Both the position numbers and the translations under genes were made by a program. Below the pieces are notes generated by a model that was not told where the DNA came from, made no database searches, and saw only the letters and a list, made by a program, of their open reading frames with translations. A stretch of 64,000 nt of DNA. Source: Streptomyces griseoaurantiacus. Its GTDB lineage: Bacteria; Actinomycetota; Actinomycetes; Streptomycetales; Streptomycetaceae. Of this stretch, positions 1-8,091 are shown piece by piece (position 1 is the first letter of the stretch; each line of letters begins with the position of its first letter). The stretch covers positions 1-64,000 of the forward strand of contig BNBP01000017.1 of assembly GCA_014656015.1 (NCBI GenBank). The letters are read 5' to 3'.

Positions 1-315
1 CAGGAGACCGACGCCGGGGAACGCGTCGTCGTCGGCGTCAACCGCTACCGGCTCGACGAGGAGGAACCCTACGAACCCCTCCGCGTCGACCCCGCCATCG
101 AAACCCGCCAGGCCGAACGCCTCACCGCGCTGCGCGCCGGGCGCGACCAGGCGGCGGTGGACGCCGCCCTGGCCGCGCTCAAGAAGGCGGCCGAGGGCGA
201 GGACAACGTCCTGTACCCCATGAAGGAGGCGCTGCGCGCCCTTGCCACGGTCGGCGAGGTCTGCAACGCGTTGCGCGAGGTGTGGGGCACCTACGTCCCC
301 AGCGACGCGTTCTGA
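1..315 (+). CDS. Acyl-CoA mutase (methylmalonyl-CoA mutase family), C-terminal end, 5' truncated
   Basis: The window opens inside this gene; 104 codons remain before the TGA at 313-315. The visible part reads VVVGVNRYRLDEEEPYE and then an Ala/Arg-rich helical tail ending GTYVPSDAF. This is the end of the substrate-binding barrel chain of B12-dependent acyl-CoA mutases, which isomerise methylmalonyl-CoA/succinyl-CoA or isobutyryl-CoA/butyryl-CoA. The chain stops without a cobalamin-binding domain (no DxHxxG), so B12 would be bound by a separate small subunit, as in isobutyryl-CoA mutase. Which acyl-CoA is used cannot be told from this end. The gene runs convergently towards the FAD monooxygenase. 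Confidence 0.85.
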   Translation, partial: QETDAGERVVVGVNRYRLDEEEPYEPLRVDPAIETRQAERLTALRAGRDQAAVDAALAALKKAAEGEDNVLYPMKEALRALATVGEVCNALREVWGTYVPSDAF

Positions 316-316
316 C

Positions 317-357
317 ACACGGTCCGGGCCGTCCGGAACACGGTCCGGACCGTCCGG
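317..357. repeat. Tandem 20-bp repeat between convergent genes
   Basis: Two copies of a 20-bp unit (ACACGGTCCGG[G/A]CCGTCCGG) lie at 317-336 and 338-357 and differ at one base. Each unit is largely self-complementary; the second contains the perfect palindrome CGGTCCGGACCG. The position just after the mutase stop, before a converging gene, suggests a bidirectional terminator, but there is no T-run. Confidence 0.5.
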
Positions 358-403
358 CGCGCCCCGCGGCGGACGGCTCCCCGCCCGCCGCGCGGGCGCC
401 CCT

Positions 404-1858
404 TCAACGAGCGGGACCGAGCGAGGCACCGACCGCGGACAGGTACCGGGCGAGTCCGGTCTCGTCGGTGCCCGCCCAGCCGACGTACCCGTCGGGGCGG
501 ACCAGGTACAGGCCGGGCGCGTAGGCCCCGCGCGGGGGGATGCGGACCGCTTCGGGCGCCTCGGCCGGCCGGCCCACCGCCAGCAGGGTCCAGTGGGGCC
601 CGCGGAACACGTCGAACAGCCGTACGCCGTCGACGCGGGCGTCCGGAGCGCGGTCGCCCGCGCGCAGGGCGTCCTCCGGGAGATCTCCCCGGGTCTCCAC
701 CGACAGTGACGACTCCGGGTAGCTCAGGTCGAGCTGTGTGGTGTCGCGGCCCCTGCCGGCCTCGCCGCGGTGCACGCGCGTGCTCAGGCCGAGCATCCCC
801 GCCGCGGTGGGCAGGCGCTCCTCCTCGTAGGTGTCGAGCAGGGACTCCGGTGCCCCGAGGCGCAGGACGGCGCCCAGCTTCCAGCCCAGGTTGTAGGCGT
901 CCTGCACGCTGGTGTTCAGGCCCTGGCCGCCGGCCGGGGAGTGCACGTGGGCGGCGTCCCCGGCGAGGAAGACCCGGCCCTCCCGGAAGCGTTCCGCGAG
1001 TCCTGTGCGGGGGCGGAAGCTCGAGGCCCAGAGCAGCTCGGTGACGTCCTCGGGGGCGAGAGGGGTGCGGGCGGCGACGACCTTGCGGACGCCCTCCAGG
1101 GAGAGGTCAGGGGTGACGCCCTCCGCGAAGCGCGCCATGACCTGGAAGTCCTCGGTGCCGGCCAGCGGGCAGAGGGCGAGCATCTCCGGGGCGTCCTCCG
1201 CCGCCGCCTGGAAGATGTGCCAATGGTCCCGGTCGATGCCGGTGAGCCGCACGTCGGCGACCATGCTCGGGTAGGGGTCGAGCTGTTCGCCGGTCATGCC
1301 GATGCCGAGCGCCCGCCGCACCGCCGAGCGGCCGCCGTCCGCGGCGACGGCGTACCGGGCGCGCACGGTGCCGCCGTCGGCGAAGCGCGCCGTGACCCCG
1401 TCGGCGTCCTGCGTGAGGCCGGTGAACTCCCGGCCGAAGGCGACCCGGCCGCCGAGTTCCCGCAGCCGGGCGTGCAGGATCTCCTGCGTCCGCCATTGCG
1501 GGACCATCCACGGACGGTTGTACGGGGCGTCCTCGCTCGGCTCGACCGGTTCGAACATCTGGTGCTCGCCGAGCCGCTGCCCGTCCCGCCAGAGCATGAC
1601 GAGCGGGTACCGGCCGCCGGCCGCGGTGAACGCGTCCGCCATGCCGAGGTCGTCGAAGACCTCCATCGTGCGCGGCTGGACGCCCTTGCCGCGTGAGCCG
1701 GGGAACAGGGCGTCCGCCCGCTCCACGACCAGCGCGTCCACCCCCCGTCTGGCCAGGTCCACGCCGAGGGCGAGGCCGGTGGGTCCCGCGCCCACGACGA
1801 GGACGTCCGTCGTCGCGTCCGTCGCCCCGGGCTCCGTCGTGCCGGTGGCAGAAGTCAT
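404..1858 (-). CDS. FAD-dependent aromatic monooxygenase (class A, PheA/TfdB type)
   Basis: 484 aa. The N-terminal GAGPTG motif (residues 23-28) binds the ADP part of FAD. A GDAAHVHSPAGGQGLN motif near residue 300 binds the flavin ribityl and phosphate. The remainder matches the class A hydroxylase fold with the thioredoxin-like C-terminal part of phenol hydroxylase and rifampicin monooxygenase relatives. It would hydroxylate an aromatic substrate with NAD(P)H and O2 in the cytosol. The substrate is unknown; antibiotic inactivation is possible by family resemblance only. An AAGGAG ribosome site (1865-1870) precedes the ATG. It is divergent from a TetR-family gene, and an operator-like palindrome (1869-1881) abuts its ribosome site, so the regulator probably represses it until a ligand is bound. 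Confidence 0.85.
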   Translation of the reverse strand: MTSATGTTEPGATDATTDVLVVGAGPTGLALGVDLARRGVDALVVERADALFPGSRGKGVQPRTMEVFDDLGMADAFTAAGGRYPLVMLWRDGQRLGEHQMFEPVEPSEDAPYNRPWMVPQWRTQEILHARLRELGGRVAFGREFTGLTQDADGVTARFADGGTVRARYAVAADGGRSAVRRALGIGMTGEQLDPYPSMVADVRLTGIDRDHWHIFQAAAEDAPEMLALCPLAGTEDFQVMARFAEGVTPDLSLEGVRKVVAARTPLAPEDVTELLWASSFRPRTGLAERFREGRVFLAGDAAHVHSPAGGQGLNTSVQDAYNLGWKLGAVLRLGAPESLLDTYEEERLPTAAGMLGLSTRVHRGEAGRGRDTTQLDLSYPESSLSVETRGDLPEDALRAGDRAPDARVDGVRLFDVFRGPHWTLLAVGRPAEAPEAVRIPPRGAYAPGLYLVRPDGYVGWAGTDETGLARYLSAVGASLGPAR

Positions 1859-1868
1859 GACTTTCTCC

Positions 1869-1881
1869 TTAACATCGTTAA
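1869..1881. promoter_or_regulatory. Candidate TetR operator O1, next to the monooxygenase start
   Basis: Perfect inverted repeat TTAAC-ATC-GTTAA. It touches the AAGGAG ribosome site of the monooxygenase, so a bound protein would block that side directly. A second copy with the same arms lies 38 bp away (centre to centre). Confidence 0.7.
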
Positions 1882-1906
1882 GTCGCGCTTCCGTCCGAGC
1901 ATGGCC

Positions 1907-1919
1907 TTAACGGCGTTAA
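1907..1919. promoter_or_regulatory. Candidate TetR operator O2
   Basis: Perfect inverted repeat TTAAC-GGC-GTTAA, sharing both arms with 1869-1881 and differing only in the 3-bp spacer. It lies upstream of the likely TetR promoter (candidate -10 TAAGGT at 1938-1943), which suggests autoregulation. Confidence 0.7.
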
Positions 1920-1951
1920 ATTGTCAAGGCGGGGCTGTAAGGTTTCCGGAC

Positions 1952-2647
1952 GTGAGCACTGAACGGACAGGCGGCAGCACGTCGACGGCAGGCACCGCAC
2001 GCGGGGAGCGCCGCGCGCCGCTGGACCGCGCACGGGTCGCCGACACCGCCCTGCGGCTGCTGAACGAGGTGGGTCTCGAAGGGCTGACCCTGCGCGCCAT
2101 CGCCCGCGAACTGGACGTCAAGGCGCCCGCCCTGTACTGGCACTTCAAGGACAAGCAGGCCCTGCTCGACGAGATGGCGACCGAGATGTACCGCCGCATG
2201 ATCGCGGGCATCCCGCTGGACCCCCAGGAGACCTGGCGGGAGCGGCTCCTCAACTCCAACCGGGGGCTGCGTACCGCCCTGCTCGCCTACCGCGACGGCG
2301 CCCGCGTCTTCAGCGGCTCGCGCTTCACCGGCGCCGCCCACGCCGAGCGGATGGAGGACACCCTGCGGGTGTTCACGGAGGCCGGCTTCACCCTCACCCA
2401 GGCGGTCCGGGCGACCCAGACCTCGTACCTCTACACCATCGGCTACGTCACCGAGGAACAGGGCGTCCAGCCCATGGCCGACGAGCGCCGCGAGGGTTAC
2501 GACGTCGAGGAACGGGCCCGTCTGATGGCCGAGTACCCGCTGTCGGCCGCGGCCGGCCGCGAGATCTTCGAGGACTTCGACCGCCACTTCGAGGAGGGCC
2601 TGGCCCTGCTGACGGCCGGGATCGCGGCGCGGTACGGCATCGCCTGA
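1952..2647 (+). CDS. TetR-family transcriptional regulator with TetR-type C-terminal domain
   Basis: 231 aa from GTG 1952. A longer frame opens at 1901, but it would read through operator O2, and a TAAGGT -10-like hexamer lies 8 nt before the GTG, so a (near) leaderless start is likely. The HTH lies near residues 22-60 (LTLRAIARELDVKAPALYWHF), whose ALYWHF end is typical of the tetracycline-repressor branch. The C-terminal ligand domain also resembles that branch. It probably represses the divergent FAD monooxygenase and itself through the paired TTAAC-N3-GTTAA sites. The inducer is unknown; a substrate of the monooxygenase is a reasonable guess. Confidence 0.88.
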   Translation: MSTERTGGSTSTAGTARGERRAPLDRARVADTALRLLNEVGLEGLTLRAIARELDVKAPALYWHFKDKQALLDEMATEMYRRMIAGIPLDPQETWRERLLNSNRGLRTALLAYRDGARVFSGSRFTGAAHAERMEDTLRVFTEAGFTLTQAVRATQTSYLYTIGYVTEEQGVQPMADERREGYDVEERARLMAEYPLSAAAGREIFEDFDRHFEEGLALLTAGIAARYGIA

Positions 2648-2689
2648 GGCGACGTCACGGCGCGGTGCCCGGCGGGCCCGTCCCGACGC

Positions 2690-3811
2690 TCAACGCGCCT
2701 TGTTCAGCACCCCGCGCAGCCTCGGGGTCAGGGGCTTCTCCACCCAGCCGTGCACCAGCCGGGCCAGGGTCAGCATCGCCGCCACCGTCAGCGGGAGCGT
2801 CGCGTACGACGGGAGGCCCCAGGTGCGGTGCAGGAGCTGGATCGCCGGCCAGCCCAGATGCTCGTGGACCAGGTAGAAGGGGTAGGTCAGTGCCCCGGCC
2901 GTGGTCAGCCAGCGCCAGTTCACCCCGTTCAGCAGGCCCAGCGCGATCGCCCCGACCGCGACGAACGCGAACGCGACGACCAGGACGATGCCGCCCGAGG
3001 TGCGGTGGGCGAAGGCGTGCGGGTCCGCGGCGTTCCACAGGTCGCGCACCGCGTAGTGCTGCCCGATCAGGAAGCTCACGGCCACGATGCCCCAGCCGTA
3101 GCCGTCCCGCCGGTCGCGGTGGAGGAGGTGGAGGCCGACGCCGCCGATGAAGAACGGCGCGTACTCGGGCATCAGGACCAGGTCGAGCAGCGGCTCGTGC
3201 ACGGACCGCGTGAGGGCCGCCGCGAGCGTCCAGCCCGCGCAGAAGAGGATCACCCGCCGCCGGTTCACCCCGGGCAGGACCACGCACAGCGCGAACAGTG
3301 CGTAGAAGCGGACCTCGGCCCACAGCGTCCAGCACACGCCCAGCACCCGGTCGACGCCCAGCGGCATCTGCAGCATCGTCAGGTTCAGCAGCGCGTCGCT
3401 CGGCGACACCGCCTCGTAGGCCACCACCGGCAGCGCGAACACCGCCGTCACGAGGACGACCGCCGCCCAGTACGCCGGCAGCAGCCGGGAGGCGCGGGAG
3501 GCGAAGAACGACGTCAGGGACCGCCCCCAGCCGCTCATGCAGATCACGAACCCGCTGATCACGAAGAACACCTGGACGCCGAGGCAGCCGTAGGCGGCGT
3601 ACGAGTGCAGTGTCGGGAACTGCTCCGCGGGAGAGGTGCCCCAGGCCCGCGCCACCTCACCGCCGCGTCCGGCGTAGTGGTAGACGGCCACCATCAGCGC
3701 GGCGACCAGTCGCAGGCCGTCCAGGGACCGCAGCCGGTGCTCCCGCCGTGGTGCCGCCGGCTGCGGTCGCGCGGGCACGTCGGTCACCGGACGGACGGGC
3801 AGGGTGGTCAC
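2690..3811 (-). CDS. Membrane acyltransferase (acyltransferase 3 family)
   Basis: 373 aa with about ten hydrophobic segments. An early RLRSLDGLRLVAALMVAVYHY motif carries the Arg and His typical of acyltransferase-3 proteins (OafA/NodX/WecH type), which O-acylate cell-surface sugars from the cytoplasmic membrane. A second family block is FFVISGFVICMS. The start is GTG 3811 with AAAGGGC upstream. It lies next to, and in the same direction as, the nonulosonic-acid glycosyltransferases, so acylation of that polymer is an attractive idea, but the 313-bp gap means it is probably transcribed separately. The acyl donor and acceptor are not visible. Confidence 0.85.
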   Translation of the reverse strand: MTTLPVRPVTDVPARPQPAAPRREHRLRSLDGLRLVAALMVAVYHYAGRGGEVARAWGTSPAEQFPTLHSYAAYGCLGVQVFFVISGFVICMSGWGRSLTSFFASRASRLLPAYWAAVVLVTAVFALPVVAYEAVSPSDALLNLTMLQMPLGVDRVLGVCWTLWAEVRFYALFALCVVLPGVNRRRVILFCAGWTLAAALTRSVHEPLLDLVLMPEYAPFFIGGVGLHLLHRDRRDGYGWGIVAVSFLIGQHYAVRDLWNAADPHAFAHRTSGGIVLVVAFAFVAVGAIALGLLNGVNWRWLTTAGALTYPFYLVHEHLGWPAIQLLHRTWGLPSYATLPLTVAAMLTLARLVHGWVEKPLTPRLRGVLNKAR

Positions 3812-4124
3812 GGCGGCCCTTTCGACGGCGTGGGACGGGTTTCTCGGCCGGGAGTGCGCACCGGGGCGGAGACTCGCACGTTAACCCCTGCCCACCGGCC
3901 GTCCGGCCCGCCGGGAGAAGCCTTGTCCACCCGGTTCCGGCATGTTCATCTCCAGGTCACCCCGGCTTCCCGGAACACCCCGGGCGCGGGGAGCGGCGAC
4001 CCGCCGTCCGGCGGGGCCTGCCGGGGCAGCGCCCCGGACGGGGCGTCCGGGAGACGGACGGGGGCCGGCCCGCGGGTTCGGCGGGTGGCCGCATCCCCGG
4101 TCCGTCCCCCGTCGGCGGTGGGGC
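3812..4124. other. Intergenic region with no convincing gene
   Basis: 313 bp between the acyltransferase start and the end of the polysialyltransferase-like gene, both on the minus strand. It must hold the acyltransferase promoter; an AT-rich GTTAAC stands at about 3880-3885. Open frames crossing it are GC-frame shadows without domain content. No clear hairpin terminator was seen. Confidence 0.5.
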
Positions 4125-5477
4125 TCAGCGCCGTACCGCCCTGCGCATCGCGCGCGCCCGCCGGACCACCCGGCGGGCCGTCGCGTTGTCCGGCAGGAAG
4201 GCCAGGCGCTCGGGGATGCCGCCGGGCAGGCCCAGCGAGGTGAGGCGCCTCCTGCGGACGTAGCGGCGGGTGCGCGGGCCGGGGTGGGCGGACAGGTACC
4301 GGGTCGCGGCCGGCCGCAGCGAGGGGTACAGCTGCGGCTGCATCATGAAGCCGACCGCGGTGACCAGTTCGCCCAGCAGGTCCGCCGGTACCGGGTCCTC
4401 GCCGGGCCGCTCCTCCAGGTCGGGGAGCAGCGCGTCGGCGAGGACGGCCGGCACCCGGTTGCTGTTCTGGTAGGGCGTCAGGCGGTCGAGGAGCAGTTCG
4501 GTGCCGGTGCGGGCCACGGGCAGGCCGTAGAGCGCGGAGGCGGTGAACAGGGCGGTGGAGAAGCAGCCGGCGACCAGCGCGGGTCGCGCCCGTTCGAACA
4601 GCACCTCGGCGAGCACCGGGGTGTCGAGCACGGTCAGTTTCACGCCGAGCCGTTCCGCCTCCTCCTCCAGGGCGCGCCCGTACCGGGCCGGTGCGGACGG
4701 GTGCGGCTTGAAGACCAGGGCGCGGTGGCCGCGCCCGACCGCCCCGCGCGCCATCGACACGTGCAGCCGCTCCTCCTCCTCGGGGGAGAGGATGCCGAGC
4801 GCGGAGAGGTACTGGCCGAGCAGCAGCGCCGCCCCCTCGGGGATCTCCGGCGGCGGTGCGGCGGCGGCGAGCTCGCCCATGACCTTCAGGAAGGCGGGCG
4901 TAGGCACCAGGTGGGCGGGCACGTCGAACTCGGTCAGCAGCAGGGGCGTGAGCCCGGGCACCAGGTCGAGGTGGAGCAGCCGGCGCACCCGGGTGCCGAC
5001 CAGCGGGTCCAGCTTGTTGCGGGTGGGGCCGTAGCTCATCAGGCCGTCGGCGTAGACGTCGATCGGCGCGTCGGTGAACAGGGTGGCGATCGAGAGGGCG
5101 GGCGGGACCTGGAGGGACTCCAGGACCAGCTCCACCCGGTCCTCGCCGAGCCCCCACAGCAGCCGCAGATACCGCTCCAGCAGGGGGACGTCGTCGGGGC
5201 GCGGCGCCCAGCCGCCCGGGTGGAAGGGGCGGACGGCCTCGTTCCAGGAGAGGACGGCGTCGAAGTGGGCGCGCAGCGGCGCGAAGCCCGGCAGTTCGTC
5301 GAGGGACGGGGTGGTCTCCGGCGTACTCGCGTTGTTGCAGACGAGGAGCAGCCGGCGGTCCGCCTCGGCGAACAGCCCGGACTCCAGGGCGGCGGCCAGG
5401 GTGGCGGCGCCGTAGAGGGTGGAGGCGCAGAAGATCTGGGTGGTGGCGCGCCGGGGGAGGTCGTTACGGGGCATCAC
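4125..5477 (-). CDS. Polysialyltransferase-like glycosyltransferase (nonulosonate polymer)
   Basis: 450 aa. It carries the bacterial sialyltransferase HP motif (FKPHPSAP, His about 259), which places the CMP leaving group, followed by a late segment with conserved small residues (VAGCFSTALFTASALYG) like the SS/T block of polysialyltransferases. It would add nonulosonic-acid units (Kdn or sialic acid) from CMP-sugar to a growing wall polymer on the inner face of the membrane. It is the last gene of a two-gene operon; its ATG overlaps the GT2 stop by 4 bp. With NeuA and NeuB encoded divergently nearby, a role in teichulosonic-acid-type polymer assembly is likely. The C-terminus is Arg-rich, suggesting peripheral membrane binding. 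Confidence 0.78.
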   Translation of the reverse strand: MMPRNDLPRRATTQIFCASTLYGAATLAAALESGLFAEADRRLLLVCNNASTPETTPSLDELPGFAPLRAHFDAVLSWNEAVRPFHPGGWAPRPDDVPLLERYLRLLWGLGEDRVELVLESLQVPPALSIATLFTDAPIDVYADGLMSYGPTRNKLDPLVGTRVRRLLHLDLVPGLTPLLLTEFDVPAHLVPTPAFLKVMGELAAAAPPPEIPEGAALLLGQYLSALGILSPEEEERLHVSMARGAVGRGHRALVFKPHPSAPARYGRALEEEAERLGVKLTVLDTPVLAEVLFERARPALVAGCFSTALFTASALYGLPVARTGTELLLDRLTPYQNSNRVPAVLADALLPDLEERPGEDPVPADLLGELVTAVGFMMQPQLYPSLRPAATRYLSAHPGPRTRRYVRRRRLTSLGLPGGIPERLAFLPDNATARRVVRRARAMRRAVRR

Positions 5478-6460
5478 GCGGCCGCCTTCGCTGGGGTGAT
5501 CCGGCGCCGCAGCCGCCGCAGCCTCGCCGCGCGGTGCGGATCCATGGTGTCGAGTATCTCGTCGAGCGTGTCCTGCGGCAGGCGCCGGATCGCGGCCGCA
5601 CTCATCGCCCGCAGCCGCTTGGCCACGGCCGGTTCGAACTTGGCCTCGTCGGCGAGGTGGTGGGCGATGATCGCGCAGTAGGTGCGGACGGCCTTGGGCA
5701 GCAGCCGGGCGGCGTCCTCGTCCCGCGCCGTCTCCTCGATCACCTGGTCGAAGGCGCGGATGAAGTCGAGCTGGCGGACGTCACCGATCTGGGTGAGGGA
5801 GGAGGCGACCCCGCGCCGGTAGAAGACGCCGAGCAGTCCCACCACGGCGAAGGACCGCGCCTCCCGGTGCAGCCGCCAGATCCACGGCCGGTCCTCGGCG
5901 GTGCGCAGCCCGTCCGTGAAGTGCAGCAGGCCCCGCTCCAGCAGCCGCCGGTGGTAGATCCCGGCCCAGGCGTAGGCGTAGTCCACGGAGGTGCTGCGCT
6001 CGGCGGGCAGGATCGACCCGCGCGGGTCGAGCACCTCGCCGCGCCGGCCGACGGGCACCCGGTGCACGGTGCGGGCGCGGGCGGTGGCCTGCACGTGGTC
6101 GGTGCGCACGAAGTCGCAGCCGAGGTCCTCCACGGCGGCGAGCAGCGCGGCGAGATGGCCGGGGGCGAGCCAGTCGTCGCCGTCCAGGAAGGTCAGGTAC
6201 TCGCCGCCCGCCGCGTCCAGACCGGTGTTGCGCGCGGTGGCGAGCCCCCCGTTCTCCTCGTGGCGGACGTACCGCACCCGGGCGACGTCCGAGAGCTGCT
6301 CGGCGGCGCGTTCGAGAAGGGCCGGAGTTCCGTCCTTGGAATGGTCGTCCACCAGCACGAACTCGAAATCCTCGCGGGCATTGGACCGCAGACTTCGGAG
6401 CATGTCCGGCGCGTATTGCTGCACGTTGTAGAACGGCACGATCACGGAGAGCTTGGGCAC
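5474..6460 (-). CDS. Glycosyltransferase family 2
   Basis: 328 aa from GTG 6460 (MPKLSVIVPFYNVQQYAPD). A GT-A fold is clear: the LSVIVPFYN start, VDDHSKDGT at about 50-58 and the metal-binding DGD at residues 93-95. A longer frame opens at 6544 but adds a low-complexity Pro/Ala/Ser stretch. A TAGCGT -10 hexamer at 6473-6468 leaves exactly 7 nt before GTG 6460, supporting a leaderless start. The C-terminal third is basic and helical, like wall teichoic acid and capsule GT2 enzymes. It is co-transcribed with the polysialyltransferase-like gene (ATGA overlap). It probably links or decorates the polymer; donor sugar unknown. Confidence 0.85.
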   Translation of the reverse strand: MPKLSVIVPFYNVQQYAPDMLRSLRSNAREDFEFVLVDDHSKDGTPALLERAAEQLSDVARVRYVRHEENGGLATARNTGLDAAGGEYLTFLDGDDWLAPGHLAALLAAVEDLGCDFVRTDHVQATARARTVHRVPVGRRGEVLDPRGSILPAERSTSVDYAYAWAGIYHRRLLERGLLHFTDGLRTAEDRPWIWRLHREARSFAVVGLLGVFYRRGVASSLTQIGDVRQLDFIRAFDQVIEETARDEDAARLLPKAVRTYCAIIAHHLADEAKFEPAVAKRLRAMSAAAIRRLPQDTLDEILDTMDPHRAARLRRLRRRITPAKAAA

Positions 6461-6467
6461 CCGCACG

Positions 6468-6473
6468 ACGCTA
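6468..6473 (-). promoter_or_regulatory. -10 element for GT2 operon (leaderless)
   Basis: TAGCGT on the minus strand, 7 nt before GTG 6460. The same hexamer and the same 7-nt offset occur on the plus strand for the divergent gene (6646-6651), so both arms of the glycopolymer locus seem to use matched leaderless promoters. No strong -35 was found. Confidence 0.55.
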
Positions 6474-6645
6474 GGAGCCGCCCCGTCAGCGGAACTTGCC
6501 GGTGGGGGGACGGCCGGTGAACTCCTCGTGTCGGAACGGTGCACCGCGTGTACGCCGGGGAATTCCGCGGGCCGGTTCGGTTTCCGGTGGCGCGTTGTTC
6601 ACTTCTCGTTGAATCCCGGTTGGGCCGGGCATCGGAATCGCTTCC

Positions 6646-6651
6646 TAGCGT
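6646..6651 (+). promoter_or_regulatory. -10 element for the nonulosonate operon (leaderless)
   Basis: TAGCGT, 7 nt before GTG 6659. It mirrors the hexamer at 6468-6473. The flanking bases also agree (TCCTAGCGTC on both strands), so the two promoters look like copies of one element. Confidence 0.55.
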
Positions 6652-6658
6652 CTTGGGC

Positions 6659-7996
6659 GTGCCAGCAAGTACACCGAAGCCCCCGCGCATCGCCGTCCTC
6701 GCGGATTCCGACACCCGCTGGAAATGGGGTGCGCTGACCGCCGGACGGATCGCCCCCGGTGGCGCCCCCGTGCTCGACGGCTTCCTGCTGCGCGGCCGGG
6801 CCACGCCCACCCCGCGCCAGCTCGCCGAGGTCGGCGTCCACGCCGACTCGCTGCGCGAGGTCACCGCCACCGCCTTCCTGCGCGCCATGACGGAGGAGGA
6901 GTACGACGTCGTCGTGCTCGCCCTCGTCGGCGGGGGAGTGCAGGCGCTGCTGCACGGTCTCGGGCGGGCCTGGGAGGGCCGCTCCCGGCGCCCCGTGGTC
7001 GTCACCGGCTACGTCGGCGTCGTCTACGAGAAGCTCGCCGACGGCCTGCTGCTGCGGCACGGCGCGGACCTCGTCCTCGCCAACTCCCGCCAGGACGCGG
7101 AGCGTTTCCGCGCGGTGTACGAGGGGGTCGGCGCCGACGCCTCGGCGGTCACGGAGGTCGCGCTGCCCTTCCTCGGCGGCGCGCCCTACACCGGCCCGCC
7201 CGGGCCGGGGGCGGAGGAGGGAGGCAGGCCCTTCACGGTCGTCTTCGCCGCCCAGCCCTCCGTGCCCGCCGGCCGCCGGGAGCGCACCTACCTGCTCGAC
7301 CGCCTCGTGCGGCACGCCCGGCTGCACCCGGAGCGCGAGGTGCTGCTCAAGCTGCGCTCCCGGCCCGGCGAGCACACCACGCACCTGGAGGAGCTGCCCT
7401 ACCAGAAGCTCGTCCGCAGGGCCGACCCGCCGCCCAACCTGCGCCTGATCCACGGGCACATGGGCGAGGTCCTCGACCGCACCGACCTCCTCGTCACCGT
7501 CAGCTCGACGGCCGCCCTGGAGGCGCTGCACCGGCGCATCCCGACCGCCGTCCTCACCGACCTCGGGGTGCGCGAGACGCTCGGCAACCACCACTTCACC
7601 GGCTCCGGCTGCCTCACCTCCTGGGACCGGCTGGACGCCGGGCACCGCCCCGAACCCGAGGAGGACTGGGTCGTCCGGCAGGGCGTCGCGGCCGGCGAGG
7701 GCTCCTACGACACCGCCTTCGACGGGGCCCGCACCCGCATCGCCGGGCTGCTCGCCCGGCCCGGCGGCCTGCCCCCCTTGACCCCGTACTACACGCTCGC
7801 GACGGCCCCCGGCTATCTGCCGGGCATCCTCGCCCGCCACCACCTCGGCCCGGACGGTCTCCCGCTGCCGGGCGCGCCCGCCGCCGACCGCGAGCCGGGC
7901 CCGGTCCGGGAGATCGTGCGCCGCGCCGCGCGCGGCGCCTACCGGCACGGGGTGCAGCGGGTCGCCCCGGCGATCCGCCGGATGGGGGAGCTGTGA
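6659..7996 (+). CDS. Putative glycosyltransferase-like protein of the nonulosonate locus
   Basis: 445 aa from GTG 6659, chosen because a TAGCGT -10 stands 7 nt upstream; a frame open from 6539 would cross that promoter. I do not recognise catalytic motifs with certainty. The order of an N-terminal nucleotide-fold-like start (PPRIAVLADSDTRWKWG), a middle VVVTGYVGVVYEKLADGLL block and a C-terminal LVTVSSTAALEAL block with HMGEV before it is like GT-B glycosyltransferases (compare the TxSS/T phosphate-binding turn). From memory similar Streptomyces proteins carry a DUF6716-type label. It is the first gene of the NeuA-NeuB operon and shares a GTGA overlap option with NeuA, so a part in making or transferring the nonulosonic acid is likely. 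Confidence 0.65.
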   Translation: MPASTPKPPRIAVLADSDTRWKWGALTAGRIAPGGAPVLDGFLLRGRATPTPRQLAEVGVHADSLREVTATAFLRAMTEEEYDVVVLALVGGGVQALLHGLGRAWEGRSRRPVVVTGYVGVVYEKLADGLLLRHGADLVLANSRQDAERFRAVYEGVGADASAVTEVALPFLGGAPYTGPPGPGAEEGGRPFTVVFAAQPSVPAGRRERTYLLDRLVRHARLHPEREVLLKLRSRPGEHTTHLEELPYQKLVRRADPPPNLRLIHGHMGEVLDRTDLLVTVSSTAALEALHRRIPTAVLTDLGVRETLGNHHFTGSGCLTSWDRLDAGHRPEPEEDWVVRQGVAAGEGSYDTAFDGARTRIAGLLARPGGLPPLTPYYTLATAPGYLPGILARHHLGPDGLPLPGAPAADREPGPVREIVRRAARGAYRHGVQRVAPAIRRMGEL

Positions 7997-8091
7997 GCGT
8001 CCCGAACGTCCCGGGCACCACCCCGGCCAGCCCGAGCACCCCGAGCACCCCGAGCGTCCCGACGCAGCCCCGACGAGAGGGAGCAGAACCC

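Noticed and set aside
404..2647. The TetR/monooxygenase pair as a Tet(X)-type resistance determinant
   Set aside because: The monooxygenase is nearer to phenol hydroxylase/Rox-like enzymes by motif order, and the substrate cannot be read from the sequence.
3942..5681. Long plus-strand frame opposite the polysialyltransferase-like gene
   Set aside because: Antisense shadow, low-complexity Gly/Gln/Arg-rich translation without domains.
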